A stretch of DNA of 64,000 bases from Hyphomicrobiales bacterium (GTDB taxonomy: Bacteria; Pseudomonadota; Alphaproteobacteria; Rhizobiales; Rhizobiaceae), in assembly GCA_900473795.1 (NCBI GenBank), contig UCMT01000001.1, forward strand, positions 62,001 to 126,000, in the 5' to 3' direction. Position numbers and translations under genes: made by a program. The notes under the pieces were generated by a model. That model saw nothing but the letters and a program-made list of their open reading frames with translations, was not told the DNA's origin and did no database searches. Positions 27,479 to 39,201 of the stretch are shown here, piece by piece (within the stretch, counting starts at the first letter, position 1; the number at the start of each line of letters is the position of its first letter).

Positions 27479-28483
27479 ATGTTGCACGAAAATACAGCCG
27501 AAAACCGCACGGAAGCGCCGATGAGTACACGAGACGAATCCACGTCTCTCGCGGCGGCGAAAATTATCTATAATTTGCCGTTCAATGATCTGCTGTTTCG
27601 CGCCCAGACCGTTCATCGCGCCAATTTCGATCCCAATGCCGTACAGATGAGCCGGCTCTTGTCGATCAAGACCGGCGGCTGTGCCGAGGATTGCGGCTAT
27701 TGCAGCCAGTCGGCCCATTCGCCGACGGGCCTCAAGGCCTCCAAGCTGATGATGGTCGAAAAGGTCCTCGCCGAAGCGCGCAAGGCGAAGGCGGAAGGTG
27801 CGACCCGCTACTGCATGGGTGCTGCCTGGCGCAGCCCTAAGGACCGCGACATGGACACGTTGCTTGCCATGGTCGCCGGCGTCAAGGGGCTCGGCATGGA
27901 GACCTGCATGACACTCGGAATGCTCTCGCCTGCCCAGGCCGGCGCTTTGTCCAAGGCAGGCCTCGACTACTACAATCACAACATCGACACGTCGGAAGAG
28001 TTCTACTCGCAGATCATTACAACCCGCACCTTTGCCGACAGGCTGGAGACGCTGTCGAATGTGCGCGAAGCGGGCATGAAGGTCTGCGCCGGTGGCATCC
28101 TTGGCATGGGCGAAACGACCGGCGACCGCATCTCCATGCTGGTGACGCTCGCCAATCTCCAGCCTGCGCCGGAAAGCGTGCCGATCAACATGCTGATCCC
28201 GATCCCCGGCTCAAAGCTGGCCGACGCGGATCCGGTCGATCCGATCGAATTCGTCAGGACGATCGCGCTCGCGCGCATCCTGATGCCGCGCACGCACGTT
28301 CGCCTGTCGGCCGGACGCACCCAGATGAGCGACGAAATGCAGGCGCTCTGTTTCTTCGCCGGCGCCAATTCGATCTTTGCCGGCGATACGCTGCTCACCA
28401 CCGAGAACCCGGGCGAGGATCACGACACGGCGCTGTTCCGCCGCCTTGGTCTGAAGCCGATGGAGCTGGAGCCCGCTGAATGA
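27479..28483 (+). CDS. bioB: Biotin synthase
   Basis: 334-residue radical-SAM enzyme. [11 protein letters not shown] is the CX3CX2C cluster motif, and [42 protein letters not shown] and [12 protein letters not shown] are BioB signatures. It inserts sulfur into dethiobiotin. The ATG at 27479 has GGGAG about 11 nt upstream; the ATG at 27521 is an alternative that shortens a poorly conserved N-terminus. Codons for KIIYN contain a further BioR box. bioF overlaps its stop by 4 nt. Confidence 0.95.
   Translation: MLHENTAENRTEAPMSTRDESTSLAAAKIIYNLPFNDLLFRAQTVHRANFDPNAVQMSRLLSIKTGGCAEDCGYCSQSAHSPTGLKASKLMMVEKVLAEARKAKAEGATRYCMGAAWRSPKDRDMDTLLAMVAGVKGLGMETCMTLGMLSPAQAGALSKAGLDYYNHNIDTSEEFYSQIITTRTFADRLETLSNVREAGMKVCAGGILGMGETTGDRISMLVTLANLQPAPESVPINMLIPIPGSKLADADPVDPIEFVRTIALARILMPRTHVRLSAGRTQMSDEMQALCFFAGANSIFAGDTLLTTENPGEDHDTALFRRLGLKPMELEPAE
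27564..27573 (+). promoter_or_regulatory. BioR box inside the bioB coding region
   Basis: TTATCTATAA, an exact consensus match identical to the bioR box, lies 85 bp inside bioB within codons for Lys-Ile-Ile-Tyr-Asn. Bases on either side extend the palindrome-like context (AAATTATCTATAATTT). With the two promoter boxes it makes three sites within 165 bp. Occupancy is inferred. Confidence 0.65.
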
Positions 28484-29625
28484 CGCCGACGCGGCTCGCG
28501 CGCTATGAAGCGACGCTGGCGGGGCTGGATCGCCGGGAGCGGCTTCGGACCCTGATGGCGCGGGACGGCGCCGATTTCAGCTCGAACGATTATCTCGGCT
28601 TTGCCGGTTCGACGCGGCTGGCAACGGCGATCACGGCAGCGCTTCAGCGTGGAGTACCCGTCGGTGCCGGCGGCTCGCGGCTGTTGCGCGGCAACCATCC
28701 GGAACATGAGGCGCTGGAGGAAGAGGCCGCAGCCTTTTTCGGAACCGAGCGTGTCCTGTATTTCAGCACCGGCTTTGCCGCCAATGCCGCGCTCTTTTCA
28801 ACCCTGCCGCAGCGCGGCGATCTGATTGTGCATGACGCGCTGGTGCATGCCAGTGCGCACGAGGGGATGCAGGCGAGCCGGGCACAGGCGGTGCCGGCAG
28901 CGCACAACGATGTCGCGGCGTTCGAAGAGGCAATCGTCCGCTGGCGGCAGGACGGCGGCACCGGCCATCCGTGGATCGCGGTCGAAAGCCTCTATTCGAT
29001 GGACGGCGACCGCGCACCGCTCGCAGCACTTGCAGCCCTTGCCGAACGCCATGCCGGCTTTCTGGTGATCGACGAGGCGCATGCGACGGGCGTCTTCGGC
29101 GCCGGCGGTCGTGGTCTCGCCGCCGAGCTGGAGAACCGGAGGAATGTGATCGTCCTGCACACCTGCGGCAAGGCGCTCGGCGTTTCCGGCGCTCTGCTCG
29201 GTGCAAACGCGGCGCTGTGCGACTATCTGGTCAATCGGGCGCGGGGCTTCATCTATTCGACCGCGCCATCGCCGCTGATGGCAGCTGCCGTGCGGGAAGC
29301 ACTGCGCATGCTCGTGGATGAGCCAAAGCGGCGCGCCGATTTCGACGCATTGCGCGATTTTGCCAACAGGGAACTTACCGAAAAGCTCGGGATGGCGGGC
29401 AGCGGCTCGCAAATCCTGCCCGTGATCATCGGCGACAATGGCCGGGCGGTGCGGATCGCCGCGCGCATGCGCTCCGAAGGCTTCGATATCCGGGCCATTC
29501 GCCCGCCGACCGTTCCTGAAGGCACGGCGCGGCTGAGGATCGCGATCACGCTCAACGTCGATGAGAGCGTCATCAGCCGCATGTTCATGCGACTGGCGGC
29601 CATCATGGCTGAGGAGACGCCGTGA
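28480..29625 (+). CDS. bioF: 8-amino-7-oxononanoate synthase
   Basis: 381-residue PLP enzyme of the alpha-oxoamine synthase family. [42 protein letters not shown] and [12 protein letters not shown] with the Schiff-base lysine are all present. It condenses pimeloyl-ACP (or -CoA) with alanine to KAPA. It overlaps bioB (ATGA) and bioD (GTGA) by 4 nt each, so translation is coupled. Confidence 0.94.
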   Translation: MTPTRLARYEATLAGLDRRERLRTLMARDGADFSSNDYLGFAGSTRLATAITAALQRGVPVGAGGSRLLRGNHPEHEALEEEAAAFFGTERVLYFSTGFAANAALFSTLPQRGDLIVHDALVHASAHEGMQASRAQAVPAAHNDVAAFEEAIVRWRQDGGTGHPWIAVESLYSMDGDRAPLAALAALAERHAGFLVIDEAHATGVFGAGGRGLAAELENRRNVIVLHTCGKALGVSGALLGANAALCDYLVNRARGFIYSTAPSPLMAAAVREALRMLVDEPKRRADFDALRDFANRELTEKLGMAGSGSQILPVIIGDNGRAVRIAARMRSEGFDIRAIRPPTVPEGTARLRIAITLNVDESVISRMFMRLAAIMAEETP

Positions 29626-30257
29626 CGCGCTTCGTTGTGACCGGCACGGATACCGGCATCGGCAAGACAGTGTTTTCTGCCGCGCTGACTGCAGCGCTTG
29701 GCGGCTTTTATTGGAAGCCCGTGCAGTCGGGACTCGGGGAAGAAACGGACAGCCAGACCGTCAGCCGGTTGGGCTGCCTGCCGCCGGAACGCATTCTGCC
29801 GGAAGCCTATCGGCTCAACACCCCCGCGTCGCCGCATCTCGCCGCGCGGCTCGACAACGTCGAGATCGCGCCCGAGACCCTGACGCCGCCTTTCACCGAC
29901 GCACCGCTCGTCATCGAAGGGGCCGGAGGTCTTTTGGTGCCGTTGACGGAAAACCACGTCTTCGCCGATGTCTTTGCGCGCTGGCGCATCCCCGTGATCC
30001 TCTGTGCCCGCACGGGGCTCGGCACGATCAATCACACGCTGCTGTCGCTCGAAGCGCTGCGCAATAGGTCGATCCCCATTTTCGGCGTGGCGTTCATCGG
30101 CGAGGAGGAAGCCGAAACGCAACGGATCATCGCCGCGATGGGGCAAGTGCGGGTTCTCGGTCGTCTGCCGCCGCTTGACCCGCTGACACCGGAGCGTTTG
30201 CAGCACGCCTTTCACGACCATTTCCCTCTTTTTTCCTTCCAGGAGAGGACGGTATGA
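29622..30257 (+). CDS. bioD: Dethiobiotin synthetase
   Basis: 211 residues with the P-loop [17 protein letters not shown] at the N-terminus, then WKPVQSG and [15 protein letters not shown], the ATP- and DAPA-binding segments of BioD. It closes the ureido ring using CO2 and ATP. It starts at a GTG overlapping the bioF stop, and its own stop overlaps the bioA start (ATGA). Confidence 0.94.
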   Translation: MTRFVVTGTDTGIGKTVFSAALTAALGGFYWKPVQSGLGEETDSQTVSRLGCLPPERILPEAYRLNTPASPHLAARLDNVEIAPETLTPPFTDAPLVIEGAGGLLVPLTENHVFADVFARWRIPVILCARTGLGTINHTLLSLEALRNRSIPIFGVAFIGEEEAETQRIIAAMGQVRVLGRLPPLDPLTPERLQHAFHDHFPLFSFQERTV

Positions 30258-31519
30258 CCTCACCCGTCTGGCATCCCTTTACCCAGCACGCGCTCGAACC
30301 GTCGATGAAGCGCATCGTGCAAACGGACGGCGCCTGCCTGATCGATGAGGACGGCTCGCGCATCCTCGATGCGATTTCTTCCTGGTGGGTCATCACCCAT
30401 GGCCACCGCCATCCGGTGATCATGCAAGCGATCCAGGCGGCATGCGAGACCTACGACCAGATCATTTTCGCCGAATACACCCACGAGCCCGCCGAAACAC
30501 TGGCGCGAGGCCTGGTCGAGATCGCCCCTGCTGGCCTCAAGCATGTGTTCTATTCCGACAGCGGCTCGACCTCCGTTGAAGTCGCGCTGAAAATGGCGCT
30601 CGGCTTCTTCCACAATTCCGGTGCGCCGCGCAGCCGGATCTGCGTCATGGAGGACGGCTATCACGGCGATACGATCGGCACGATGTCGGCAGGCGAACGC
30701 GGCGTCTTCAACGCGGCCTATGAGCCATTGCTGTTCGGCGTCGACCGGTTGCCGTTTCCGGTGACCGGCCAGGAGCAGGCGACGTTCGATGCTTTCGAGC
30801 GTTTCTGCGCGACGGGCGAGGTGGCGGCGTTGCTGATCGAGCCGCTCGTCCTGGGGGCGGGCGGCATGCGCGTCTATCCGGCCACGATCATCAGCGAACT
30901 GAAACGGATCGCCGAACGACACGATGTTCTGACGATCGCCGACGAGGTGATGACCGGCTGGGGGCGCGCGGGCAGCCTGTTTGCCTGCGAGCAGGCCGGT
31001 GTGATGCCCGATATCCTCTGCACGTCCAAGGGCCTGACCGGCGGCGCCCTGCCTCTTGCCGCGACGCTCTGCACGGCCGAAATATTCGATGCGCATCTCT
31101 CCACGGACCGTCGCCGGACGTTTTTCCATTCGAGTTCATACACCGCCAATCCGATCGCCTGCGCGGCCGCAGTCGCCAATCTTGCCGTGTGGAAGGACGA
31201 GCCGGTGCGCGAGCGCATCGGTTCGCTAGAGGGCATGCAACAGGAGCGGCTTGCCCGTTTCCAGGAGGATCTACGCTTCACCAACATCCGGCAGGCGGGC
31301 ACGATCACGGCTCTCGATCTGCGCGTCCCGGCAGGCGGCTATCTGTCGGACGTCGGTCCGCGGCTCAGGGCGTTTTTTCGCGAGCGAAAACTGTTGATCC
31401 GGCCGCTGGGAAACGTGATCTACCTGATGCCACCCTATTGTGTCACCGCTGCCGAGCTCGACCGGGCCTATGACGCGATCGACGAAGCGGTGGCGTGTTT
31501 CGCGGCGGGCCGGCTCTGA
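30254..31519 (+). CDS. bioA: Adenosylmethionine-8-amino-7-oxononanoate aminotransferase
   Basis: 421-residue class III aminotransferase. [12 protein letters not shown] and [13 protein letters not shown] are BioA-specific N-terminal signatures; [32 protein letters not shown] and [15 protein letters not shown] give the PLP pocket, the last with the catalytic lysine. It aminates KAPA to DAPA using S-adenosylmethionine as donor. Its stop shares one base with the bioZ start. Confidence 0.94.
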   Translation: MTSPVWHPFTQHALEPSMKRIVQTDGACLIDEDGSRILDAISSWWVITHGHRHPVIMQAIQAACETYDQIIFAEYTHEPAETLARGLVEIAPAGLKHVFYSDSGSTSVEVALKMALGFFHNSGAPRSRICVMEDGYHGDTIGTMSAGERGVFNAAYEPLLFGVDRLPFPVTGQEQATFDAFERFCATGEVAALLIEPLVLGAGGMRVYPATIISELKRIAERHDVLTIADEVMTGWGRAGSLFACEQAGVMPDILCTSKGLTGGALPLAATLCTAEIFDAHLSTDRRRTFFHSSSYTANPIACAAAVANLAVWKDEPVRERIGSLEGMQQERLARFQEDLRFTNIRQAGTITALDLRVPAGGYLSDVGPRLRAFFRERKLLIRPLGNVIYLMPPYCVTAAELDRAYDAIDEAVACFAAGRL

Positions 31520-32505
31520 TGGGCGCGCGCTCGTCCCGGCTTGCCGGTTTCGGTCATTGCGTTCCTCATCGGCGCGTCGAAAACGCCGAGATCGAGGTAC
31601 GGCTCGGCCTGGAGCCGGGCTGGATCGAGCGTCGGACCGGCATCAGGGCGCGGCATTGGGCCGAGCCTGGCGATACGCTGTCCGGTCTCGCGGCGAAGGC
31701 CGGCGCAGCGGCACTCGAAAATGCCGGCATTGCCCCAGGCGATATCGCACTCACGCTTCTTGCTACCTCAACACCAGATCATCTGTTGCCGCCTTCCGCG
31801 CCGCTTCTTGCCCATCAGCTCGGCCTTGCCAATTCCGGCGCGATCGATCTCGCCGGTGCCTGTTCCGGCTTTCTCTATGCGCTGACGCTCGCCGACGGCT
31901 TTGTCCGCGCGCAGGGCCGTCCGGTCCTGGTCGTTGCGGCCAATATATTGAGCCGCCGGATCAACCCCGCCGAACGGGCAAGCGCGGTGCTGTTTGCCGA
32001 TGCAGCTGGCGCCGTCGTGCTGATGCCGTCTCAGGCGGCTGACACGGGGCTACTCGGCGTCGACCTTGCCTCCGACGGAAGCCGCTACGACCTGATTTCG
32101 ATTCCGGCTGGCGGAAGTAACCGGCCCTTTGCGGCGGACGTCGCAGCGAGCGAATGCCTGATGACGATGCGTGACGGCCGGGAGATGTTTACGCAGGCTG
32201 TCGGGATGATGGGTCATTGTGGCGAACGCGCGCTCGAACAGGCAGGGCTTTGCGCGGCCGATATCAGCCGCTTCGTTCCGCACCAGGCCAACGCGCGCAT
32301 TTTCGATGCGGTTTGCAGCCACCTCCGCATAGAACCGGAAAAGACCGTTCGCACGATCATGGACTATGGAAACTCCTCGGCCGCAACGATCCCGCTTTCC
32401 CTTTCGCTTGCCCATCAGGCCACACCATTTGCCCCGGGCGAAAAGCTGTTGTTGACTGCGGCGGGCGCGGGACTGACGGGTGGCGCCTGCGTGATCGGGA
32501 TTTAA
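31519..32505 (+). CDS. bioZ: 3-oxoacyl-ACP synthase III-like protein BioZ
   Basis: 328-residue KAS III fold. [17 protein letters not shown] carries the active-site cysteine, [18 protein letters not shown] the histidine, and [14 protein letters not shown] the asparagine. In rhizobia and Agrobacterium the BioZ protein of bioBFDAZ operons supplies the pimeloyl moiety, reported to extend a glutaryl-CoA primer. I chose the ATG at 31519, overlapping the bioA TGA (TGATG), over a longer frame. No bioC/bioH pair is seen, consistent with the BioZ route. Confidence 0.93.
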   Translation: MGARSSRLAGFGHCVPHRRVENAEIEVRLGLEPGWIERRTGIRARHWAEPGDTLSGLAAKAGAAALENAGIAPGDIALTLLATSTPDHLLPPSAPLLAHQLGLANSGAIDLAGACSGFLYALTLADGFVRAQGRPVLVVAANILSRRINPAERASAVLFADAAGAVVLMPSQAADTGLLGVDLASDGSRYDLISIPAGGSNRPFAADVAASECLMTMRDGREMFTQAVGMMGHCGERALEQAGLCAADISRFVPHQANARIFDAVCSHLRIEPEKTVRTIMDYGNSSAATIPLSLSLAHQATPFAPGEKLLLTAAGAGLTGGACVIGI

Positions 32506-32540
32506 AGGAGGTCCGGTTGATGAAACGCTCCGACGAGGGC

Positions 32541-33560
32541 TTAACGTTCGGAGAGGGCAACAACCGAACCCGTCTCGCGCCGGAAAGCCGCGGGGCTCTT
32601 CGACGTCCATTTGCGGAAGGCGCGGTGGAAGGCGCTGGGCTCAGAGAAGCCGACTTGGGCGGCAATCTCTCCAACGCTGCTGTCGCCATGCAGCAGCATT
32701 TCGATCGCAAGATCGCGACGGATCTCGTCCTTGATGCCGGCATAACTTTGCCCTTCGCTTTGCAGGCGATGGCGAAGCGTCGATGGCGACATCTTCATCT
32801 GCGCGGCAAGTTCGCTGAAGCCGTTCCAGCCGGAAGGCGTCGCTTGCCGTAGCCGTTTACGCACGCCGGCTGCGAGGCCGGCGTCATAGCGATAACGCAC
32901 GAGAATATTGGCGGGTGCACCGCGCAGGAATTGTTTCAGGGCCTGCTCGGTCCGACCGATCGGCAGTTTCAGCACGGCGCGGTCGAAGGCGAGGCGGCTG
33001 ACGGGTTGTGAAAACTGAACGGGAGCTCCGAAGAACAGGCGGTAGTCCGCGCCCTGTTGCGGCTCAGCACAGCGGAAGTCCACCCTGCGGATCGGGATGC
33101 GGCGCCCGACCAGCCAGCAGGTGATGCCATGCAGCAGAATCCAGTAGGTCCGGTACGCGAAAGCCGAGCGGGCCTCGCCTTTGTCGGTCAGCACGATCTC
33201 CGCCAGCCCGTCGCGGATGACGAGTTCGCCGCTCGGATCTTCGAGCACAACGCCGAGAAACCGCAAGGCGCGCCGTAACGCCTGTTCCAGGGTCTTTGCA
33301 TGCAGCACGCAATGGCAAAGCAGTGTGAAGCTGCCGCTGCGCATCGGCCGTCCGCCCATGCCGAAGAATTCGTCATCGACCGCGGCTGCGACCGCCAGCC
33401 AAAGAGCGCCATAGGTTTCGGCGGAAATCGGCCTTTCGATCACTGGCGGCAGGCCGAGCGACGCCAGCAGCGGCGCCGTCGGCTTGCCCTGTCGCCGCAG
33501 GCAATCCAGCGCCTCTTCCACGAAAGAGGGCGAGATCATCCGCCGGTCCGCATCTGCCAT
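32541..33560 (-). CDS. AraC-family transcriptional regulator (OruR-like)
   Basis: 339 residues. The N-terminal 200 resemble the arabinose-binding-like domain of OruR/ArgR-type AraC regulators (FGMGGRPMRSGSFTLLCHCVL). The C-terminal double helix-turn-helix is at about 235-330 (MKMSPSTLRHRLQSEGQSYA and VGEIAAQVGFSEPSAFHRAF). It is divergent from the valine/isoleucine catabolic operon with a 191-bp shared region and very likely activates it. The inducer is not known; branched-chain amino or keto acids are the obvious guess. CGGGAGGAG precedes its ATG. It converges with bioZ. Confidence 0.87.
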   Translation of the reverse strand: MADADRRMISPSFVEEALDCLRRQGKPTAPLLASLGLPPVIERPISAETYGALWLAVAAAVDDEFFGMGGRPMRSGSFTLLCHCVLHAKTLEQALRRALRFLGVVLEDPSGELVIRDGLAEIVLTDKGEARSAFAYRTYWILLHGITCWLVGRRIPIRRVDFRCAEPQQGADYRLFFGAPVQFSQPVSRLAFDRAVLKLPIGRTEQALKQFLRGAPANILVRYRYDAGLAAGVRKRLRQATPSGWNGFSELAAQMKMSPSTLRHRLQSEGQSYAGIKDEIRRDLAIEMLLHGDSSVGEIAAQVGFSEPSAFHRAFRKWTSKSPAAFRRETGSVVALSER

Positions 33561-33751
33561 TGCTTCTCCTCCCGTATGGCAAAACTGGCCGAAAAATGAA
33601 GGACAGTTCTGTCATCGATTGCAATACCGTGTCAGCGTAGAGTCCCGCAAGATGGTGCTGTCAAAAAGGGGCGCCATGGATCAAACGCGGCAGGGGAGGG
33701 CTGTATGATGGATCAAAAATCAGCACCTGTTCGAAACGGGAGCGGACGATC

Positions 33752-34522
33752 ATGCTGATGCCCGGAAAGGTCTTTGTGGTGACAGGTGGCGGCTCCGGCT
33801 TGGGCGCAGCTGTCGCCCGCATGCTGGTCGAGGCTGAAGCCCGCGTCATCATTGCCGATGTCAACCTTGAGGCCGGTGAGCGGATCAGCGCCGAACGGGG
33901 TGCAACGAGCGCGCGTTTCGTGCGCACCGACGTCACCAGCGAAGCGGACGGTCTGGCCGCGGTCAACGCAGCGCTTGAGGCATTCGGCCATCTGCATGGT
34001 CTCGTAAACTGCGCAGGCGTCGCGCCCGGCGAAAAAGTGCTGGGTCGCGACGGCCCCCACCGCCTGGATAATTTCAGCAGAGCCATCGGGATCAATCTCG
34101 TCGGCACCTTCAACATGATCCGTCTTGCGGCGTCGGTCATCCAGAACGAGGAACCGGACCGCGAAGGCGAGCGGGGCGTCATCGTCAACACGGCCTCGAT
34201 TGCAGCCTTCGACGGACAGGTCGGTCAGGCCGCCTACGCGGCGTCGAAGGGTGGGATCGTCGGCATGACCCTGCCCATCGCCCGCGAACTGGCACGCCAC
34301 GGCATCCGCGTCGTTTCGATCGCACCTGGCATCTTCGAAACGCCGATGATGGCGGGCATGCCGCAGGACGTCCAGGATGCCCTGGGCAAGGGTGTGCCCT
34401 TTCCACCGCGGCTCGGCCATCCCTCTGAATTTGCTGCGCTGGTGCGACACATCTGCGAGAATACAATGCTGAACGGCGAGGTGATCCGTCTGGATGGCGC
34501 CTTGCGAATGGGGCCGCGTTGA
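33752..34522 (+). CDS. SDR dehydrogenase, 2-methyl-3-hydroxybutyryl-CoA dehydrogenase-like
   Basis: 256 residues with the SDR cofactor loop [15 protein letters not shown], the catalytic [16 protein letters not shown] (Tyr-x-x-x-Lys) and PGIFETPMM. The sequence is close to the HSD17B10/short-chain 3-hydroxyacyl-CoA dehydrogenase type ([35 protein letters not shown] split by a short gap), which oxidises 2-methyl-3-hydroxybutyryl-CoA in isoleucine breakdown. It is the first gene of the operon, directly before the thiolase that would use its product. GGGAG precedes the ATG. Confidence 0.82.
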   Translation: MLMPGKVFVVTGGGSGLGAAVARMLVEAEARVIIADVNLEAGERISAERGATSARFVRTDVTSEADGLAAVNAALEAFGHLHGLVNCAGVAPGEKVLGRDGPHRLDNFSRAIGINLVGTFNMIRLAASVIQNEEPDREGERGVIVNTASIAAFDGQVGQAAYAASKGGIVGMTLPIARELARHGIRVVSIAPGIFETPMMAGMPQDVQDALGKGVPFPPRLGHPSEFAALVRHICENTMLNGEVIRLDGALRMGPR

Positions 34523-34543
34523 GGCGCGCTCCGGGAGGTGGAC

Positions 34544-35731
34544 ATGGCAATGCTTGATCCGATCGTCATCGTCGGTTCCGCCCGCACCGCAATGGGAGGG
34601 TTTCAGGGCGAACTGAAGGATGCAACCGCTCCCCAACTCGGGGCCGCGGCCATTCGCGCCGCCTTGGAGCGCAGCGACGTTTCCGCCGAGGCGGTGGAGG
34701 AAGTGGTTTTCGGCTGCGTCCTGCCGGCCGGCCAGGGACAGGCGCCGGCGCGACAGGCAGCGATCGGCGCGGGCCTGCCCTTCGCGACAGGCGCAAGCAC
34801 CGTCAACAAGATGTGCGGCTCCGGCATGAAGGCGGTGATGCTGGCGCACGATCTGATCGCGGCCGGCAGCGCAAATATTGCTGTTGCCGGCGGCATGGAA
34901 AGCATGAGCAATGCGCCCTATCTGCTCGATCGTGCCCGTGGCGGTTACCGGCTCGGCCATGGCCGCGTCACCGATCACATGTTTCTCGACGGGCTGGAGG
35001 ACGCCTATGAAAAGGGAAGGCTGATGGGGACGTTCGCGGAGGATTGCGCCGAGGCCTATCAGTTCACAAGGCCCGCGCAGGACGATTTTGCCGTGACATC
35101 GCTGACGCGCGCGCAAAAGGCTGTCGAGGAGGGACTTTTCGACGCCGAAATCACGCCGGTCACGGTGAAGAGCGGAAGAACGGAACAGGTCGTCAGCCGC
35201 GATGAGCAGCCCGGCAAGGCGCGGTTCGAAAAAATCCCGACGCTCAAGCCTGCCTTCCGTGAAAACGGAACGGTGACGGCCGCCAATTCCTCGTCGATTT
35301 CCGATGGCGCGGCCGCCCTGGTGCTGATGCATCGCTCCGAAGCCGATCGCAGGGGCCTCACGCCGCTTGCAACCATCGCCGGTCATGCGACCCACGCGCA
35401 GGCGCCCAATCTCTTCGCGACTGCCCCGATCGGTGCCCTGAACAAGCTCTCCGAGCGGACAGGCTGGAACCTCAGGGACGTCGACCTGTTCGAGATCAAC
35501 GAGGCCTTCGCTGTCGTTGCGATGGCCGCGATGCGCGATCTCGACCTGCCGCATGACAAGGTCAATGTGCATGGCGGTGCCTGCGCACTTGGTCATCCGA
35601 TCGGCGCGTCCGGCGCGCGCGTCATCGTCACGCTGCTGGCCGCGCTTGAGCGATACGGGCTGAAACGCGGCATGGCCTCGCTCTGCATCGGCGGCGGCGA
35701 GGCGACAGCGATCGCCGTCGAGCGGCATTGA
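34544..35731 (+). CDS. Acetyl-CoA C-acyltransferase (thiolase)
   Basis: 395 residues from the ATG at 34544, which follows GGGAGG; a GTG two codons earlier is less likely. VNKMCGSGMKAVM holds the acyl-accepting cysteine, FEINEAFAVVAMAA and GGACALGHPIGASGARV the active-site loops with the histidine, and SLCIGGGEATA the second cysteine. Thiolytic cleavage of 2-methylacetoacetyl-CoA to acetyl-CoA and propionyl-CoA fits its place beside the SDR and acyl-CoA dehydrogenase. A general beta-oxidation role cannot be excluded. Confidence 0.88.
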   Translation: MAMLDPIVIVGSARTAMGGFQGELKDATAPQLGAAAIRAALERSDVSAEAVEEVVFGCVLPAGQGQAPARQAAIGAGLPFATGASTVNKMCGSGMKAVMLAHDLIAAGSANIAVAGGMESMSNAPYLLDRARGGYRLGHGRVTDHMFLDGLEDAYEKGRLMGTFAEDCAEAYQFTRPAQDDFAVTSLTRAQKAVEEGLFDAEITPVTVKSGRTEQVVSRDEQPGKARFEKIPTLKPAFRENGTVTAANSSSISDGAAALVLMHRSEADRRGLTPLATIAGHATHAQAPNLFATAPIGALNKLSERTGWNLRDVDLFEINEAFAVVAMAAMRDLDLPHDKVNVHGGACALGHPIGASGARVIVTLLAALERYGLKRGMASLCIGGGEATAIAVERH

Positions 35732-35755
35732 TCGGGGCTGGGAGGAGGCCGATAG

Positions 35756-36883
35756 ATGATCCTGACTGAACAGCAAATCCAGATTCGCGACATGGCCCGC
35801 GACTTCGCCCGCGAACGCCTGATGCCGGGCGCCGCCGAGCGCGACGTCTCGCATGCCTTTCCGAAAGACGAATTGAAGGAGATGGGCGAACTCGGCTTCC
35901 TCGGCATGCTTGTGCCTGAGGCCTATGGCGGCTCGGAGACGGGAACGGTCGCCTATGCGGTCGCGATCGAGGAGATCGCCGCTGGCGATGGCCCTTGCTC
36001 GACGATCATGAGCGTCCACAGTTCCGTCGGCTGCGTGCCCATCCTCAAATTCGGCACGGAGGAACAAAAGCAGCGCTTCCTGCCCAAGCTCGCATCCGGC
36101 GAATGGATCGGCGGCTTTGCACTGACGGAGCCGCAGGCGGGGTCGGATGCTTCCAACCTGCGCACCCGCGCTCGCCGCGACGGCGATCACTATGTGCTTG
36201 ACGGCGCCAAGCAGTTCACCACATCGGGCAAGAACGGACAGGTCATCATCGTGTTCGCCGTCACCGATCCCGATGCCGGCAAGAAGGGCATCACCGCCTT
36301 CATCGTGCCGACCGATACGCCCGGCTACGAGGTCGTGCGCGTGGAGCACAAGCTCGGCCTGCATTCCTCCGATACCTGTCAGATCGCCTTTACCGACATG
36401 CGTATCCCCGCGGATTTGCGGCTCGGGCAAGAAGGTGAAGGCTACAGGATTGCGCTCGCCAATCTCGAAGGCGGCCGCATCGGCATTGCGTCGCAATCGG
36501 TCGGCATGGCGCGCGCCGCTTTCGAGGCGGCGCGCGACTATGCCCGCGAACGCATCGCCTTCGGCAAGCCCATCATCGAACATCAGGCGGTCGCCTTCCG
36601 CCTTGCCGACATGGCAACGCAGATCGAGGTTGCACGGCAAATGGTGCTGCATGCCGCGCAACTCAAGGAAAGCGGGGAACCTTGCCTGACCGAAGCCTCG
36701 ATGGCCAAACTCTTTGCGTCGGAAATGGCGGAAAAGGTCTGCTCGGATGCGATCCAGATCCATGGCGGCTACGGATATATGTCCGATTATCCGGTCGAAC
36801 GCATCTATCGCGATGTCCGCATCTGCCAGATTTATGAGGGAACAAGCGACGTGCAGCGCATCGTGATTGCGCGTAATCTGTGA
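35756..36883 (+). CDS. Acyl-CoA dehydrogenase, isobutyryl-/2-methylbutyryl-CoA type
   Basis: 375 residues of the standard ACAD fold. [19 protein letters not shown] is the FAD-binding signature, [18 protein letters not shown] and [20 protein letters not shown] follow, and [18 protein letters not shown] carries the catalytic glutamate (YEGTSD). The operon context with BCKDH and valine-pathway enzymes points to dehydrogenation of isobutyryl-CoA to methacrylyl-CoA and possibly 2-methylbutyryl-CoA to tiglyl-CoA. It starts 24 bp after the thiolase stop. Confidence 0.87.
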   Translation: MILTEQQIQIRDMARDFARERLMPGAAERDVSHAFPKDELKEMGELGFLGMLVPEAYGGSETGTVAYAVAIEEIAAGDGPCSTIMSVHSSVGCVPILKFGTEEQKQRFLPKLASGEWIGGFALTEPQAGSDASNLRTRARRDGDHYVLDGAKQFTTSGKNGQVIIVFAVTDPDAGKKGITAFIVPTDTPGYEVVRVEHKLGLHSSDTCQIAFTDMRIPADLRLGQEGEGYRIALANLEGGRIGIASQSVGMARAAFEAARDYARERIAFGKPIIEHQAVAFRLADMATQIEVARQMVLHAAQLKESGEPCLTEASMAKLFASEMAEKVCSDAIQIHGGYGYMSDYPVERIYRDVRICQIYEGTSDVQRIVIARNL

Positions 36884-36888
36884 AGTGA

Positions 36889-38184
<1,296 letters not shown>

Positions 38185-38185
38185 C

Positions 38186-39199
38186 ATGGCCAGAATGACA
38201 ATGATCGAGGCCGTGCGCAGCGCCATGGACGTCTCGATGGAGCGCGACGACGACGTGGTCGTCTTCGGTGAGGACGTTGGCTATTTCGGCGGCGTCTTCC
38301 GCTGTACGCAAGGGCTGCAGGCAAAATACGGCAAGACCCGCTGTTTCGATGCGCCGATCAGCGAAAGCGGCATCGTCGGTACGGCGATCGGCATGGCTGC
38401 CTATGGCTTGAAACCCTGTGTGGAGATCCAGTTCGCCGACTACATGTATCCGGCCTACGATCAGATCACCCAGGAAGCCGCCCGCATCCGCTACCGCTCC
38501 AACGGCGATTTCACCTGCCCGATCGTCCTGCGCATGCCGACCGGCGGCGGCATTTTCGGCGGCCAGACGCACAGCCAGAGTCCCGAGGCGTTGTTTACCC
38601 ATGTCTGCGGCCTCAAGGTCGTCGTTCCGTCCAATCCCTACGATGCCAAGGGGCTGCTGATCGCGGCGATCGAGGACCCCGACCCGGTGATGTTCCTCGA
38701 ACCGAAGCGGCTCTACAACGGCCCCTTCGATGGCCATCATGAAAAGCCGGTCACGCCCTGGTCGAAGCATGATCTTGGCGAGGTCCCCGAAGGCCACTAC
38801 AGCATCCCCATCGGCAAGGCCGAAATCCGCCGGCCAGGATCCGCCGTCACCGTCATCGCCTATGGCACCATGGTCCACGTTGCGCTGGCAGCAGCCGACG
38901 AAATGGGCATCGATGCGGAGGTGATCGACCTGCGCAGCCTGTTGCCACTCGATCTCGACACCATCGTGCAGTCCGTCGCCAAGACCGGCCGCTGCGTCAT
39001 GGTGCACGAGGCGACCCTGACGTCTGGCTATGGCGCTGAGGTGGTGGCGCTGGTGCAGGAGCATTGCTTCTACCATCTGGAGGCACCGGTGGTTCGCGTA
39101 ACCGGATGGGACACGCCTTATCCGCATGCGCAGGAATGGGACTATTTCCCCGGACCCGCCCGCGTCGGACGCGCGCTCGCCGAAGTCATGGAGGCGTGA
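38186..39199 (+). CDS. bkdA2: Branched-chain 2-keto acid dehydrogenase E1 beta subunit
   Basis: 337 residues from the ATG at 38186, one base after the E1 alpha stop; a longer upstream frame overlaps E1 alpha and is rejected. Signatures include MTMIEAVRSAMDVSMERDDD, VFGEDVGYFGGVFRCTQGL, FADYMYPAYDQITQEAAR and DLRSLLPLDLDTIVQSVAKT. It completes the heterotetrameric TPP-dependent E1 component. Confidence 0.93.
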   Translation: MARMTMIEAVRSAMDVSMERDDDVVVFGEDVGYFGGVFRCTQGLQAKYGKTRCFDAPISESGIVGTAIGMAAYGLKPCVEIQFADYMYPAYDQITQEAARIRYRSNGDFTCPIVLRMPTGGGIFGGQTHSQSPEALFTHVCGLKVVVPSNPYDAKGLLIAAIEDPDPVMFLEPKRLYNGPFDGHHEKPVTPWSKHDLGEVPEGHYSIPIGKAEIRRPGSAVTVIAYGTMVHVALAAADEMGIDAEVIDLRSLLPLDLDTIVQSVAKTGRCVMVHEATLTSGYGAEVVALVQEHCFYHLEAPVVRVTGWDTPYPHAQEWDYFPGPARVGRALAEVMEA

Positions 39200-39201
39200 C
39201 C

